A program made the translations under genes and the position numbers. Below, piece by piece: positions 47,089-57,789 of a stretch of DNA of 64,000 bases. The notes under the pieces were generated by a model. That model saw only the letters and a program-made list of their open reading frames with translations. It was not told the DNA's origin and searched no databases. Position 1 is the first letter of the stretch; each line of letters opens with the position of its first letter. Source of the DNA: Crotalaria pallida (lineage: Eukaryota > Streptophyta > Magnoliopsida > Fabales > Fabaceae); assembly GCA_037953625.1 (NCBI GenBank), contig CM075653.1:98311639-98375638 (forward strand). The letters are read 5' to 3'.

Positions 47089-50000
47089 GTGTGTCTTCGA
47101 ACCAAAGAGCGAAAATGGTACTTGGATAGTGGTTGTTCGAGACACATGACGGGAGACAAAACGCACTTCATGGAACTTACTCCGAAAAATGGTGGATTTG
47201 TGACATACGGCGACAACAACAAGGGCAAAATTCTAGGAGTCGGGAAAATCGGTAACGTATCTAATCTTGTCATAGAAAATGTCCTATACGTAGAAGGCTT
47301 AGAACACAACTTGCTTAGTATAAGCCAACTATGTGATATGGGCAATTATGTGACATTTACTCCGGAATTATGCTTCATTAAGTCTTCTATAGATGATAGT
47401 GTTAAGTTTGTTGGTCGTCGCTCTAATAACACTTACTTAATTGATTTGGATGAGATAACTTCACTATTTTCAAATTGTTTCAAATCTTTTGATGATGAAA
47501 TTCGTCTTTGGCATAGACGAATTGCTCATGTGAATGTGAATCAATTGAACAAACTTTTGCGAAAAGATTTAGTGATTGGTTTGCCTAAACTAAACTTTAA
47601 GCTTGATGGCATTTGTGACTCTTGTCAAAAGTGCAAGCAAGTTAAAAGTTCTTTTAAACCTAAAAATGTGATAAGCACAACAAAGCCTTTGGAGCTAATC
47701 CATATGGATTTGTTTGGCCCTTCACAAATTAAAAGTTTAGGTGGCAATTACTATGGATTTGTTTTAGTAGACGATTTTACTAGATTCACATGGACTTTAT
47801 TTTTATCCGCAAAAAGTGAAGTTTATAAATGTTTTAAAAAATTTGCCAAACTCATCCAAAATCAACTAAGTTTGAAAATTGTGTCTATTAGAAGTGATCA
47901 CGGAGGTGAGTTTGAAAACACTAGGATTGATGCATTTTGTGATAAGTTTGGTATTGATCATCAATTTTCGGCCCCTAGGACTCCGGAGCAAAACGGAGTT
48001 GTAGAAAGGAAAAATAGAATATTAGTGGAACTTGCTCGTACTATGTTGATAGAATCAAATGTTCCTAAATATTTTTGGGCTGATGCGGTAAACACCGCTT
48101 GCTATGTGCTTAATAGGGTTCTTATTCATCCGCATTTAAATAAAACACCTTATGAACTTTTAAAAGGGCGAAAGCCAAATATCTCACATTTTCATGTTTT
48201 TGGGTGTAAGGTGTTTGTTTTAAATAACGGAAAGGAACCGGTCGGCAAGTTTGACTCTAAAGCCGACGAAGGCATATTCATAGGTTATTCAACTCATAGC
48301 AAAGCATATAGAGTCTACAATAAAAGAACATTAACCGTTGAGGAATCCGTGCATGTTGTATTTGATGAATCTTCGAAAGGAGATTGTGTTGTTTCTTGTG
48401 ATGATTATATAGGTACATTTTTGGATCATGAGAATTCAACACCACAACAAATGGAAGAGAATCAAAATGAAGATCGAGAGGTGCAAGCACAAGATAAAGA
48501 CTTAGCACAAGAGATACAACCTCAATTACCAATAGCTTGGAAGTCCAACAAAAATCATCCGATTTCTAATATCTTAGGTGACATTGCGAAGGGAGTGGTA
48601 ACCCGACGCACTTTAAATAATTTTTGTTATTATGTTGCCTTTGTATCTCAAATAGAACCTAAGAATATCAAAGAGGCTCTTCAAGATGATCATTGGATTA
48701 TGGCCATGCAAGAAGAATTAAATCAATTTGAAAGAAACCAAGTTTGGGAGCTTGTGCCAAAACCCGATGATCGTCCTGAAATTGGTACTCGGTGGGTCTA
48801 TAGGAATAAGTTAGATGAATCGGGTATTATTGTTAGGAATAAAGCTAGGTTGGTAGCACAAGGTTATAGTCAAGAAGAAGGAATCGATTACGATGAGACA
48901 TATGCTCCCGTTGCTAGATTAGAAGCTATTCGTATTCTTCTCGCTTTTGCTTCAATTATGAATTTTAAATTGTTTCAAATGGATGTTAAGAGCGCCTTTC
49001 TTAACGGATACATTCAAGAGGAAGTTTATGTGTCACAACCTCCCGGATTCGAGAGTTTTGAACATCCGGACTACGTTTTCAAACTGAAAAAGGCTTTGTA
49101 CGGTTTGAAACAAGCTCCTAGAGCTTGGTACGACCGACTAAGCAATTTTTTATTACAAAAAGGTTTTAAACGAGGTACTGTTGACACTACACTTTTTATT
49201 GAACGTTCCGGTAAGGATATTTTATTGGTTCAAATATATGTTGACGATATTATATTTGGTGCTACTAACGATAACTTGTGTAAGAAGTTTTCAGAATTGA
49301 TGCAAAGTGAATTCGAGATGTCGATGATGGGAGAGCTTACATTCTTTCTTGGCCTTCAAATAAAGCAGCTTAATGATGGCATTTATATTCATCAGAGTAA
49401 ATATTGTAGAGAGCTTCTCAAACGTTTTGGAATGGATTCGTGCAAATCCGCTTCTACACCAATGAGCGTTGCATGCTACCTAGATCAAGATGAGGCTGGA
49501 AAAGCGGTAGAGGTAACGAAGTATCGTGGTATTATTGGTAGTTTGTTATACTTAACTGCATCTAGGCCTGATATCATGTTTAGTGTATGTATGTGTGCAC
49601 GTTTTCAAGCAAAACCGAAAGAGTCGCATCTAACTGCTGTCAAAAGAATAATGAAATACTTAAAGGGTACAACGAATACTGGACTTTATTATCCTAGGGA
49701 TGCTTTTCTAAAACTTATAGGATATTCGGACTCTGACTTTGCCGGTTGTAAAGTTGAGCGAAAAAGTACAAGCGGAACATGCCATTTAATTGGTAATTCA
49801 CTTGTATCGTGGTTTTCTAAAAAGCAAAATTGTGTAGCTTTATCAACCGCGGAGGCCGAATACATAGCTGCAGGTAGTTGTTGTGCTCAAATTTTATGGA
49901 TGAAGCAACAATTATCTGACTTTGGTTTAAATTTAACAAATATCCCTATAAAGTGTGATAACACTTCGGCAATTAATTTGACTAAAAATCCAGTATTACA

Positions 50001-50190
50001 CTCAAGGACAAAGCATATTGAAATTAGGCATCACTTTTTGAGAGATCATGTTCAAAAAGGTGATTGTGTTATTGAGTTTGTTCAAACTTCGGATCAATTA
50101 GCTGATATCTTTACAAAACCATTACCAAGGGACACATTTTATAAGATTCGAAGAGAACTTGGTATTTTTGATGAATTAACTATTAGCTAA
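47089..50190 (+). CDS. pol: Sirevirus Pol (protease, integrase, RT, RNase H)
   Basis: 1,033 codons open from the TAG at 47086; no ATG at the start, so it must be made by frameshift, readthrough or splicing from gag. Domain order is that of copia: protease WYLDSGCSRHMTGD (Asp 13); integrase zinc finger H142, H147, C176, C179; catalytic D207, D270, E306; reverse transcriptase with MDVKSAFLNG (Asp 632) and YVDD at 717-720; RNase H with DSDFAG (881 and 883), TAEAEY (about 922-924) and Asp 957. A low-complexity linker (about 445-490) separates integrase and RT. All catalytic residues seem intact. Length is normal for the family. Confidence 0.95.
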   Translation: MCLRTKERKWYLDSGCSRHMTGDKTHFMELTPKNGGFVTYGDNNKGKILGVGKIGNVSNLVIENVLYVEGLEHNLLSISQLCDMGNYVTFTPELCFIKSSIDDSVKFVGRRSNNTYLIDLDEITSLFSNCFKSFDDEIRLWHRRIAHVNVNQLNKLLRKDLVIGLPKLNFKLDGICDSCQKCKQVKSSFKPKNVISTTKPLELIHMDLFGPSQIKSLGGNYYGFVLVDDFTRFTWTLFLSAKSEVYKCFKKFAKLIQNQLSLKIVSIRSDHGGEFENTRIDAFCDKFGIDHQFSAPRTPEQNGVVERKNRILVELARTMLIESNVPKYFWADAVNTACYVLNRVLIHPHLNKTPYELLKGRKPNISHFHVFGCKVFVLNNGKEPVGKFDSKADEGIFIGYSTHSKAYRVYNKRTLTVEESVHVVFDESSKGDCVVSCDDYIGTFLDHENSTPQQMEENQNEDREVQAQDKDLAQEIQPQLPIAWKSNKNHPISNILGDIAKGVVTRRTLNNFCYYVAFVSQIEPKNIKEALQDDHWIMAMQEELNQFERNQVWELVPKPDDRPEIGTRWVYRNKLDESGIIVRNKARLVAQGYSQEEGIDYDETYAPVARLEAIRILLAFASIMNFKLFQMDVKSAFLNGYIQEEVYVSQPPGFESFEHPDYVFKLKKALYGLKQAPRAWYDRLSNFLLQKGFKRGTVDTTLFIERSGKDILLVQIYVDDIIFGATNDNLCKKFSELMQSEFEMSMMGELTFFLGLQIKQLNDGIYIHQSKYCRELLKRFGMDSCKSASTPMSVACYLDQDEAGKAVEVTKYRGIIGSLLYLTASRPDIMFSVCMCARFQAKPKESHLTAVKRIMKYLKGTTNTGLYYPRDAFLKLIGYSDSDFAGCKVERKSTSGTCHLIGNSLVSWFSKKQNCVALSTAEAEYIAAGSCCAQILWMKQQLSDFGLNLTNIPIKCDNTSAINLTKNPVLHSRTKHIEIRHHFLRDHVQKGDCVIEFVQTSDQLADIFTKPLPRDTFYKIRRELGIFDELTIS

Positions 50191-50429
50191 TTGTATTTGA
50201 TGCTTTTTATACTCACCTTCAAGCCTATTTCAATGTGACTTGTATTTTGAGTTGTTGTATCTTATTAAAGTGTTTATTATTTTTTTTATGCAGTTATGTG
50301 TGTATGTTTTCTATAATATGCTAATTGCTTTATTTGTATGTGTGTTACTTGCTACATGCTAAGTGTTTCTCTGTGTTTGTGCATGAAAAATGATTTTGCA
50401 TGAAAAATTGAAATTTTTGAAATTCTGGA

Positions 50430-50665
50430 CAGTTCACTCGAGTAACAGAAATTTCACTCGAGTAATTTTAAAAACTCTTTCGTATTACTCGAGTAATTCT
50501 GTCTGTCACTCGATTAATTTTAAAATGACTTGCGTATCACTCGATTAAGTTCATTCATCACTCGAGTAAAATCTTTTTATCTTTCGGCATACTCGAGTAA
50601 CATACTCTTTCACTCGAGTACTGCTCGAATCACTCGAGTAACGTATGAACATTACTCGAGTAACT
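50430..50665 (+). repeat. Internal ACTCGAGT palindrome cluster
   Basis: About ten copies or close variants (some ACTCGATT) between pol and the third ORF, the last overlapping the 5' end of the longest open frame of ORF3. Same motif and spacing as in the LTRs. Confidence 0.88.
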
Positions 50666-50725
50666 TACGTGATTTTAAAAGCTGAACTGTTGAAATCTGC
50701 ATCATTTTCACGATTAAATGAATCA

Positions 50726-51922
50726 ATGGCTTCTTCCTCTCTCTATCAACCTCCTCAAAAGAAAGCAAAGCAAGGAGCAGGTCGTAATGATACTTGGTTT
50801 TCTGGAATCAACCGAGATTTGCGGGAACCGGCATTTATCAATCGCTCTTTTGGTCTTACAAGGTATGTTAAATTTGCTTGGTTGCATAAGGAGCAATTTC
50901 CGTTTGTAGAGGATTTAGAATTTCAGAATTTGAAGAGGTTTTTGGAATTTGAGACTCATTATTACCCTAGGCTTGTCAGACAATTTTATCAAAATTTTAC
51001 TAAGCTAGATGGTGAGTATCAAACAATGGTTAGAGGACATCATTTTGTTATAAAGCCTGCGGATTTGACTATGATGTTTGGTTTAGAAAACAAGGGAACT
51101 TTTATTGGTGATACTGAATGTCTGGATTTGGATGTGGATACTAATAAGATTTATACTGATTTGTTGCGTACTGGTGAATCTTGGGGTGATAGAACTACTA
51201 GAACTGTATCACCTTTGCATGCTGTGGATAGGGTGCTCATGTATATTATCTCTTATTGTTTGATTCCAAAATGCAATCAAAATTATGCTCAATTGGGAGA
51301 TGATGATCTTACTTTGTTTCATGGGATTAAAAAGAGGTATGAGATGAATTGGAATAAAATGTTTTTAGCTCGTATGGAAGCTGCTGCTCAATCTCCTCCT
51401 ACCCAATTCTTGCCATATCCTATGCATGTCACCAAGATCATGAGGTTTTATCGTGTTCCAATCCCTGATGATGAGCCAGCTGAAAAGGAAAAGAAAAATA
51501 ACTGGTGTCTTAATGATTCGCACATTAGTTATATGAAAATTGCTTGGCATAGGGACAGTCGCACTTGGTTATGGAAATCACAGATTAAGGAAATGGCTGA
51601 AGCTGCAAAGGCTGCAAGAGTTTCAGGTACTAGGAAAAGGAATTTACTTGGTGATAGGGCTGGTGCATCCTCTTCTGTTCCTCCTACTTCTACTGATCCG
51701 ATGGATACCGATCGTATTGAGGACTATATCGATTTGGATAATTTTGGTACTCCATTTGATGCACAAGCTGCTCATGAGTCATTAGTTGAGCACATCAATG
51801 CTCAATTCACTCAGTTGGAGATGAGACAGGATGTGAAGAATATTGCCATGGAGCATCGTTTGATGGATTACATGTCTGGATTATTTTCTCATCATTTTCC
51901 TCCTCCTCCACCTGATTCCTAG
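50726..51922 (+). CDS. Sirevirus third ORF, plant transposon-associated protein (env-like position)
   Basis: 398 codons from the ATG at 50726, chosen because its context (ATCAATGGCTTC) is strong and the longer frame from 50645 runs through the palindrome cluster. The body (about 40-290) resembles the putative plant transposon protein domain found in ORFs after pol in Sireviruses and other plant LTR elements. A basic stretch (PQKKAK) near residue 10 may be a nuclear signal. The C-terminus is charged, then proline-rich. I see no signal peptide, transmembrane segment or fusion-type region, so the position is envelope-like but the features are not. Function is unknown. Confidence 0.7.
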   Translation: MASSSLYQPPQKKAKQGAGRNDTWFSGINRDLREPAFINRSFGLTRYVKFAWLHKEQFPFVEDLEFQNLKRFLEFETHYYPRLVRQFYQNFTKLDGEYQTMVRGHHFVIKPADLTMMFGLENKGTFIGDTECLDLDVDTNKIYTDLLRTGESWGDRTTRTVSPLHAVDRVLMYIISYCLIPKCNQNYAQLGDDDLTLFHGIKKRYEMNWNKMFLARMEAAAQSPPTQFLPYPMHVTKIMRFYRVPIPDDEPAEKEKKNNWCLNDSHISYMKIAWHRDSRTWLWKSQIKEMAEAAKAARVSGTRKRNLLGDRAGASSSVPPTSTDPMDTDRIEDYIDLDNFGTPFDAQAAHESLVEHINAQFTQLEMRQDVKNIAMEHRLMDYMSGLFSHHFPPPPPDS

Positions 51923-52443
51923 ATCTGTGGATGCTGATGATGTTTGCTGTTGATTTCTGTTGCATGTTTCATTTGCATATTCTCTGTTTATGTTTCTGTT
52001 TCATGTTTCTGACTCTGTTGCTACTATGACTTTAGGACCTTGTGTATGGTCTAGTTTGTTTAGTTTTCGTTTTGATTATCTGCTATGATTTGCTGCATAG
52101 TGTGATGCTCTGATACTCTGATTTATGGTGCTATATTCGTTGTTCGTTTATATTCGTTGTTTATATACGTTGAGGCACTATTGTGGTTTATTTTGGTATT
52201 GTCTTTATTGTTATATATTTTCTATACCATTGTGAACTACTTACCTTCAACTTTTGGCAAAGGACTTTTCTCAAAAATATTATCTTTTTAATGATGCCAA
52301 AAGGGGGAGAATATTTTGTTGATGTTGTTCTTGTAGGTTAAGTTTTATTATATTTTTCCTAGATGTTTTACATTTAGGGGGAGTATGTTAAAACTTAGTG
52401 CTTAATTTGAAAGGAGGTTTGTCATCATCAAAAAGGGGGAGTT
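51923..52443 (+). other. Sirevirus 3' non-coding region with three polypurine tracts
   Basis: Polypurine words AAAAGGGGGAG (52299-52309), AGGGGGAG (52376-52383) and AAAAAGGGGGAG (52430-52441); the last is next to the 3' LTR. Repeated PPTs upstream of the 3' LTR are a described Sirevirus trait. Confidence 0.8.
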
Positions 52444-53974
52444 TGTAGGATTCTCATGTTTTGATGCTAACAATCTCTCTCCAAGCAACAACATTGGCAA
52501 CAAGCAAGCTACACCACATGAAGATTAGAATTAGGATTTTTATTAATTCTATTTCAATGTAATCTTTATTTTATGCAATGCATCTCATTGGTGTGGGTAG
52601 CTTAGGTGATTTTAAGAATATTTAAATAATGTTTGATTAAGAGTGAAGATACTTTAAATCTTGATTAAATAGCTTGTGAAAATCATTTTAGAAAAACTTT
52701 GTTTTTATTCAGATTCTGATCAGTTTACTCGAGTAATGAGTATTGGTTCACTCGAGTAATTTATGTTCTGACAGGTTAATCGAGTAATGGTTTACACATC
52801 ACTCGAGTAACTTAATCTGACATGTTTCACTCGAGTGACGTTGTTTGGTTTACTCGAGTAATTCAATCAGTGTTGGGAAAATTTTAAAAGGACTTAATTT
52901 TCTCTTTCAAAAGAATAGACTTTCATTCTTACAATTTTCTAATACACTTTGAAAAGTAATTCAAAGAGCTATTTTACATCTTTCAAGAGCTATCAAGATT
53001 CAACAAAGAACTTTTCATTCTTCACTCTATTTTCTATCATTGTTCAAATATTCTTGAGATCATATTTTTGTTCTTAGTGGTTGTTGAAGATTTGCAATTT
53101 GTGATTGCATCATTGAAGTTTCAACACAAGTGAAGAATCTCACAAGGAAGACTTTGAGGATCAAATCAAAGCAAGAAAAGAGGATTGGTTGGAAGCATCT
53201 TCAATCAATTAGCAAGGAAATCTAGAATTCTCAAAAGGGGTAGATTAGATCAAAGTGTTTGGTACACACTTTGAGTTGGGTTTTAAGATAGGAGAACTAA
53301 GAATCTAGTTGCATCTTAAAACATTGTAAAATCTACATTTGAAGATTTCTAGTGAAGAATCTCTCTTGATTTAAGAGGGGACTGGAGTAGCTTTCAAGTG
53401 GGTGAAAGTGAACCAGGATAAATCCTTGTGTCTCTTTTATTTTCATTCCTTGTATTTCATTAATTCATTAACATTTGCATTTTTAGGTTAGAATTGGGGT
53501 TTTCTTAATTCTACTCAATTGATCTAAAATTGCATGTTAATATTACTTGAAATTGTTCATATTAATCATTCATAATTTGTTGAATCATCATAGCATTGTT
53601 ATTCTTGAAGAACTCCATTGAAAACTAAGTTTTAAATTGAATTTTACCCAGTTTACTCGAGTAAAGTTCTTGTCACTCGAGTAATCTGCTTTCAGTTTAT
53701 AAACATTACTCGAGTAGGTTTTCTGTTACTCGAGTGATTTAAAATTTGCTTTCGTAATACTCGAGTGATTTGCTGAATACTCGAGTGAAATTATTTTTGG
53801 TTGCGTATTACTCGAGTGAAGGCTTGAGTTACTCGAGTAATCTGAACTGAATTCTTAAGAAACTTTATTTTCATAAAACCATTCTCTTAGGCGGACGAAA
53901 AATCTGTAATAAGGCTTCAATATTCTATTCACCCCCCCTCTAGACTATATTGAGCCGCTTGTTGGTTTCCAACA
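52444..53974 (+). repeat. Sirevirus 3' LTR
   Basis: 1,531 bp, one C longer than the 5' LTR, otherwise identical in the stretches I compared. Confidence 0.95.
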
Positions 53975-53979
53975 AAATT

Positions 53980-56082
53980 GTCAACAGATGAGATGTTGTT
54001 GAGAGTTCCTTAACTGTACGTTAATAATTAAGTTATGTAAGTAATGAACTAAGCACATAAAGAAAAGATTCATGGATCCGAACAATGCGAATGATAATGA
54101 AGAAAGGCAAGATGCGATGAGAATGAATTGTGAGAAAAGTAGATGATGTGATGATTCAAGCGATGCTAAGATGACTATGCGGGAGGTAAGCGAGCGGAAG
54201 CGTGGTGATGAGGAATGGAGCTAACGATGCCACGAGGTCGAGCTGATAAGAGAATATACTAATGACGCTTTTGAGTTACCAGTTGATCTGTGATTGTGTT
54301 GCTCATGTTGATGAGAACCAATGTTGATGTGATGTGAAAAAGAGAGAGATGATGCAGTGCTGATTGTGATGATTCCAGTGATGCTTTGTGAGTTTTAGGG
54401 GGATTAGATGCGAACGATTAGCGATCGGGTTTCATTGAAGGGATGCACTAAGGATGAACCGATCATTAGGGATAAGCCGTAACTAAAACTCTTTAAAAGA
54501 CTATCAAAAGACATTTATAAATGCGGTGAGGCATGAGTGTCGAATCGAAGTAGTCGAGAGGAAGGAACGATAGGTATCTGCGGATACCTAGGACGAGATT
54601 GCATTAGGGGAGGACGATGACGGTGAAACGTCAAGAAGTCTAGAGTATATTTTCTAGGCAGAGCGAACTCCACATGTGGTGCACTAACATGGTGGGGACT
54701 GGGTCTAATACCGTGGTAAGCTCTGCAGGCCTACTAGAAATATACTGTCGCCCCCTAGATTGCAAATCGAGAACAGTGAGAGGGACTGGAACGGGGCATT
54801 GTGTTTGCCACTGCGAGGCAGTGTGCCCTTATGATTATGAATTGTTATTATTGAGGCTGGGCCTCCTGGTCAGGGACCATATTGTATTGTGACAGCTGTC
54901 GTGACAGCTATCGTGCCCGCGTGGTAAAGGTCCTGTACTCCTGTTTGCTTCCGACTAGGTTGGGTGGTGTACCGAGGAGATGTAGACGTGTGTGAGCACA
55001 ATGATGTTTCCCCCTCATCATTGATGCTAATCAAATTGATAAGACTTAAATAACCTAGATATTTAAAGATAAGTGTATGATAATAAAGATGCTACTGATA
55101 ATTATGTTAGCTTCGAGTAATGGATAAGTGTTGAGAGTGAGATGGAATATGGGTACTGGTGAAGTACTTGATGAATGTGAAAATGAGGAAAGGAAAGGAA
55201 GTCTCATGGTGAAGAATGTGATATCCACAAATGTGGAAATATTAATATGAATAAATTAATGTGGTTTACGTTTATATTGATTTGATAAGTCTGTATGGTT
55301 TTGATTATATTTGACTACTTGTTTGCTTTTAAGTAGTTATTTTGTCTTAATATTTACCTGATGTAATCCCACATAGTCGACATTGCCGTTTTGGGTAGCT
55401 CACTCTCTCTCTCCTGCATTTCCGCTATGTTAAATTGTGCGAATACTAGATGGACAACATTGCAAGATTCCAGATGACTAGAGAAATAGGAGTACCACCA
55501 ATGAGAGGAGATAACAACACTACGTCGGCCTACGTGGCATTCTTCCTAAGGATCCAGCGCAGAAGGACAGAGTTAACCGGAAGGGCCTCACCATGGGAAA
55601 AGAAGACTGATATTGCACCAGAAGATTCTGCGATAGAAGGCCAGAAGAGATAGAGAAGGAGGACGAGTACTTAGATAGTTCGAGGACTAGAACATAGGTA
55701 ATTCCCTCCTGAGTATTGTACTACACTACAAGTTATTAGATACATAGCTCTAATATGCTGTAACCCCAAACAAGTTTATAATGCTGACATTTTGGAAACA
55801 AATCCAATGGGCTATCTTGTTTAAACGATGTTTTGAAAACGAGTTTCAAAGTGCGATGTCCCGTGACATCTCGGTTTGGAACTTGAAAGGTGTTGTGCAT
55901 TATGAGAACATGAGATTTTAAATTGTAACTATGTTTGGAAAATAAAACGTTCTCATATGGCATATCACAGGTTTGTTTAAAAAAAAAGGGGCCAAATTTT
56001 CACTTAATTGATTATGGATTTCAAGTTGCCAAATCGGGGTGTTACAATGGAAGTTTTCAAGTTGCCGAATCGGGGTGTTACA
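53980..56082 (+). repeat. Element D left LTR, segment 2
   Basis: Resumes after the Sirevirus. Contains structured block copy 6. The LTR end is duplicated: TCAAGTTGCC..GTTACA occurs at 56021-56046 and 56057-56082 (36-bp period). A 67-codon frame at 55450-55653 is not recognisable. Confidence 0.82.
54423..54933 (+). promoter_or_regulatory. Candidate structured RNA block, copy 6 (element D)
   Basis: GATCGG (54423-54428) with CCGATC (54459-54464), a G-C to A-U change on both arms relative to B; hairpin TAGGTATC-TGCG-GATACCTA (54571-54590), fully paired; P1 54644-54657 with 54734-54746; P2 GCAGAGC (54658-54664) with GCTCTGC (54720-54726), again changed on both arms; bulge AGGCCTA with palindrome AGGCCT. 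P3 has one mismatch here. A GACAGCTGTC-like word is duplicated at about 54890-54910. Confidence 0.72.
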
Positions 56083-56086
56083 GTTG

Positions 56087-56098
56087 TGGTATCAGAGC
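56087..56098 (+). other. Element D primer-binding site (tRNA-iMet)
   Basis: TGGTATCAGAGC, four bases after the LTR end. Confidence 0.9.
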
Positions 56099-57374
56099 AA
56101 TAGTTGACCTAAGTAACCTTATGTATGGACTTACATACTCTGTTGTGTGTCTCTGTGTGTGCGTTAGTAGTAAGATAGCGACAGATGAGAGTAGGAACGT
56201 TAGGAGTACGCGAATGTCTTCCTGGAATGCGTTGATCATCGTCTACAGCAGAGAAGAGGAATAGAGATCAATATCGATACGTGATTCGAATCTTCTTTCG
56301 TTGAACTCATCTTTGATGTGAGCCCTTTTGTTTGTGATGATCCTTTAAGCTATGAGATCTTGTCTTGTGACTAGAACTCTCTTTTCTTGTTGAAACTTTT
56401 CTTGTGTGAACCCTATGTGTGGCCAAATTGCTTTGGCATGACGTTTGAAAAAGCCTTTTCTGAGAATCTTAGACCATGATTTTTAACAAAGCCTTGATTG
56501 TTGATGAACCCGAAGCTTCTTCTTTCGATCTTGAACCAGACATTTATGTTCTCCTAAAGCCTTGGTGAGAATTTTGGACCCTGACACCTTATGCCGGTCA
56601 AGTAGATAGTTCTAGATTAGAGAGTTAGCCGGGAAGTGTTGATAGGCAAAGTTGCAAGTATTAAGGAGAATAAGGATTAGTAAGTATGGATTAAGAGAAG
56701 TGTGAGTACTTGGAGAAGGTAGGAGTATCTTTTGAGTCTTAGGTAAGTGGTGAGTTATGTAAGGTGATTAGGATTAAGAGTTTTGATGTCAGATTGGTTA
56801 AATTAATGGTTTAGATGGTGTTAAGATGAGGAAGAAATCAAGGTGATGTTTAGGAATTAGAGTCCTAGGTGTCTTGATTTGAGTTGGGAAATGGTTAGAT
56901 AAAAGTAATAAGTGATGATATGGTAGAGTCGAAGTGATAAGATGATGAAATTCGTGGTTAGGATCTTTAAGTGATTGACCTCAAGGTTAGGTGAAAAGCT
57001 AGGATTTGATGTGGTAATGGATAGTAGGTCTTGAATTGAGGAATTTTAATGGTTTAGAATCTGAGGAAAATTGTGGAAAATGGAAAAAGGTTTAGAGTGT
57101 CTAAGTTATATGATTCAGTGTTAGAGATGGGAAGTGAGATGGTGTATGTTTCTTGAGGATTAGTGGTTGTTAGAGTAAGAGAAAGATTCAATAGTAACCA
57201 TAGAAGTCTGATGAGGGCAATTATTTAGTGAGATATATGGTAATAAGAGGATAGATTAATTGGAGCTAAGTGATGGAAAATTTTGTAAGAATTGATCAAA
57301 AGTGGTGAAGGATACGAGTATTTAGAGGTTAAGTTGGTAATCATGAATGTGGTGTGTAGAGGTATGTGTCATAT

Positions 57375-57385
57375 AAGTTGGGGAG
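57375..57385 (+). other. Candidate central polypurine tract, element D
   Basis: AAGTTGGGGAG, as in B and C. The following text (GTGTAGGCTTGAACTGATGAG) resembles that after C's copy. Confidence 0.45.
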
Positions 57386-57776
57386 TAGTGGGAAATGTGA
57401 AGTTTTTGAGGAATAGCTTGTGTAGGCTTGAACTGATGAGAATTAGGGTCTAACCCTAAGTGTGGTAGTGTCTTGACCCCAAATGAACGAAACCCTTTCG
57501 TCTTGAATGTTATTTGATGCCTCTGAATCCCTCAGTCTTTTGTTGTCAATGAAACCGTATTGTTTCTACCCCACCATGTTTGTCATTGAAAATACCCCGA
57601 GAGATTACTTTTGCAAGTAATCCGTTTGATCTGCTCTTAAGAATGATGGATAGACGGTGCAAATTCGAAGGTGCGACAATAGCTGCAATTAAAAGGAAAA
57701 GAATTTCATCAAGGAAGTTACGCGTCCACAGATCAGATCGACTCTACACGGTATTTCTCGAGGACGAGAAATCTTC

Positions 57777-57787
57777 AAGTTGGGGAG
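57777..57787 (+). other. Element D polypurine tract
   Basis: AAGTTGGGGAG two bases before the right LTR. Confidence 0.85.
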
Positions 57788-57789
57788 AA

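Larger units (their letters stand above)
43682..53974 (+). mobile_element. Intact Sirevirus-type Ty1/copia retrotransposon
   Basis: LTRs 43682-45211 and 52444-53974, target duplication AAATT (43677-43681 and 53975-53979), initiator-Met primer site, gag, pol, a third ORF after pol and several polypurine tracts. Those last two traits mark Sireviruses. The LTRs differ only by one C in a run (6 versus 7) as far as I can see. All catalytic residues are present and no frame is broken, so the element is very young and may be able to move. Confidence 0.95.
56083..57789 (+). other. Element D internal region, non-coding
   Basis: About 1.7 kb without gag or pol. Shares CCCTGACACCTTATGCC with C. A 92-codon frame (57580-57858) runs through TTTCTCGAGGACGAGAAATC into the LTR and may be the last trace of a chromovirus pol C-terminus. 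Confidence 0.75.

Noticed and set aside
50645..50725. Upstream ATG of Sirevirus ORF3 at 50645
   Set aside because: The added 27 residues overlap the palindrome cluster, and the ATG at 50726 has a stronger context.
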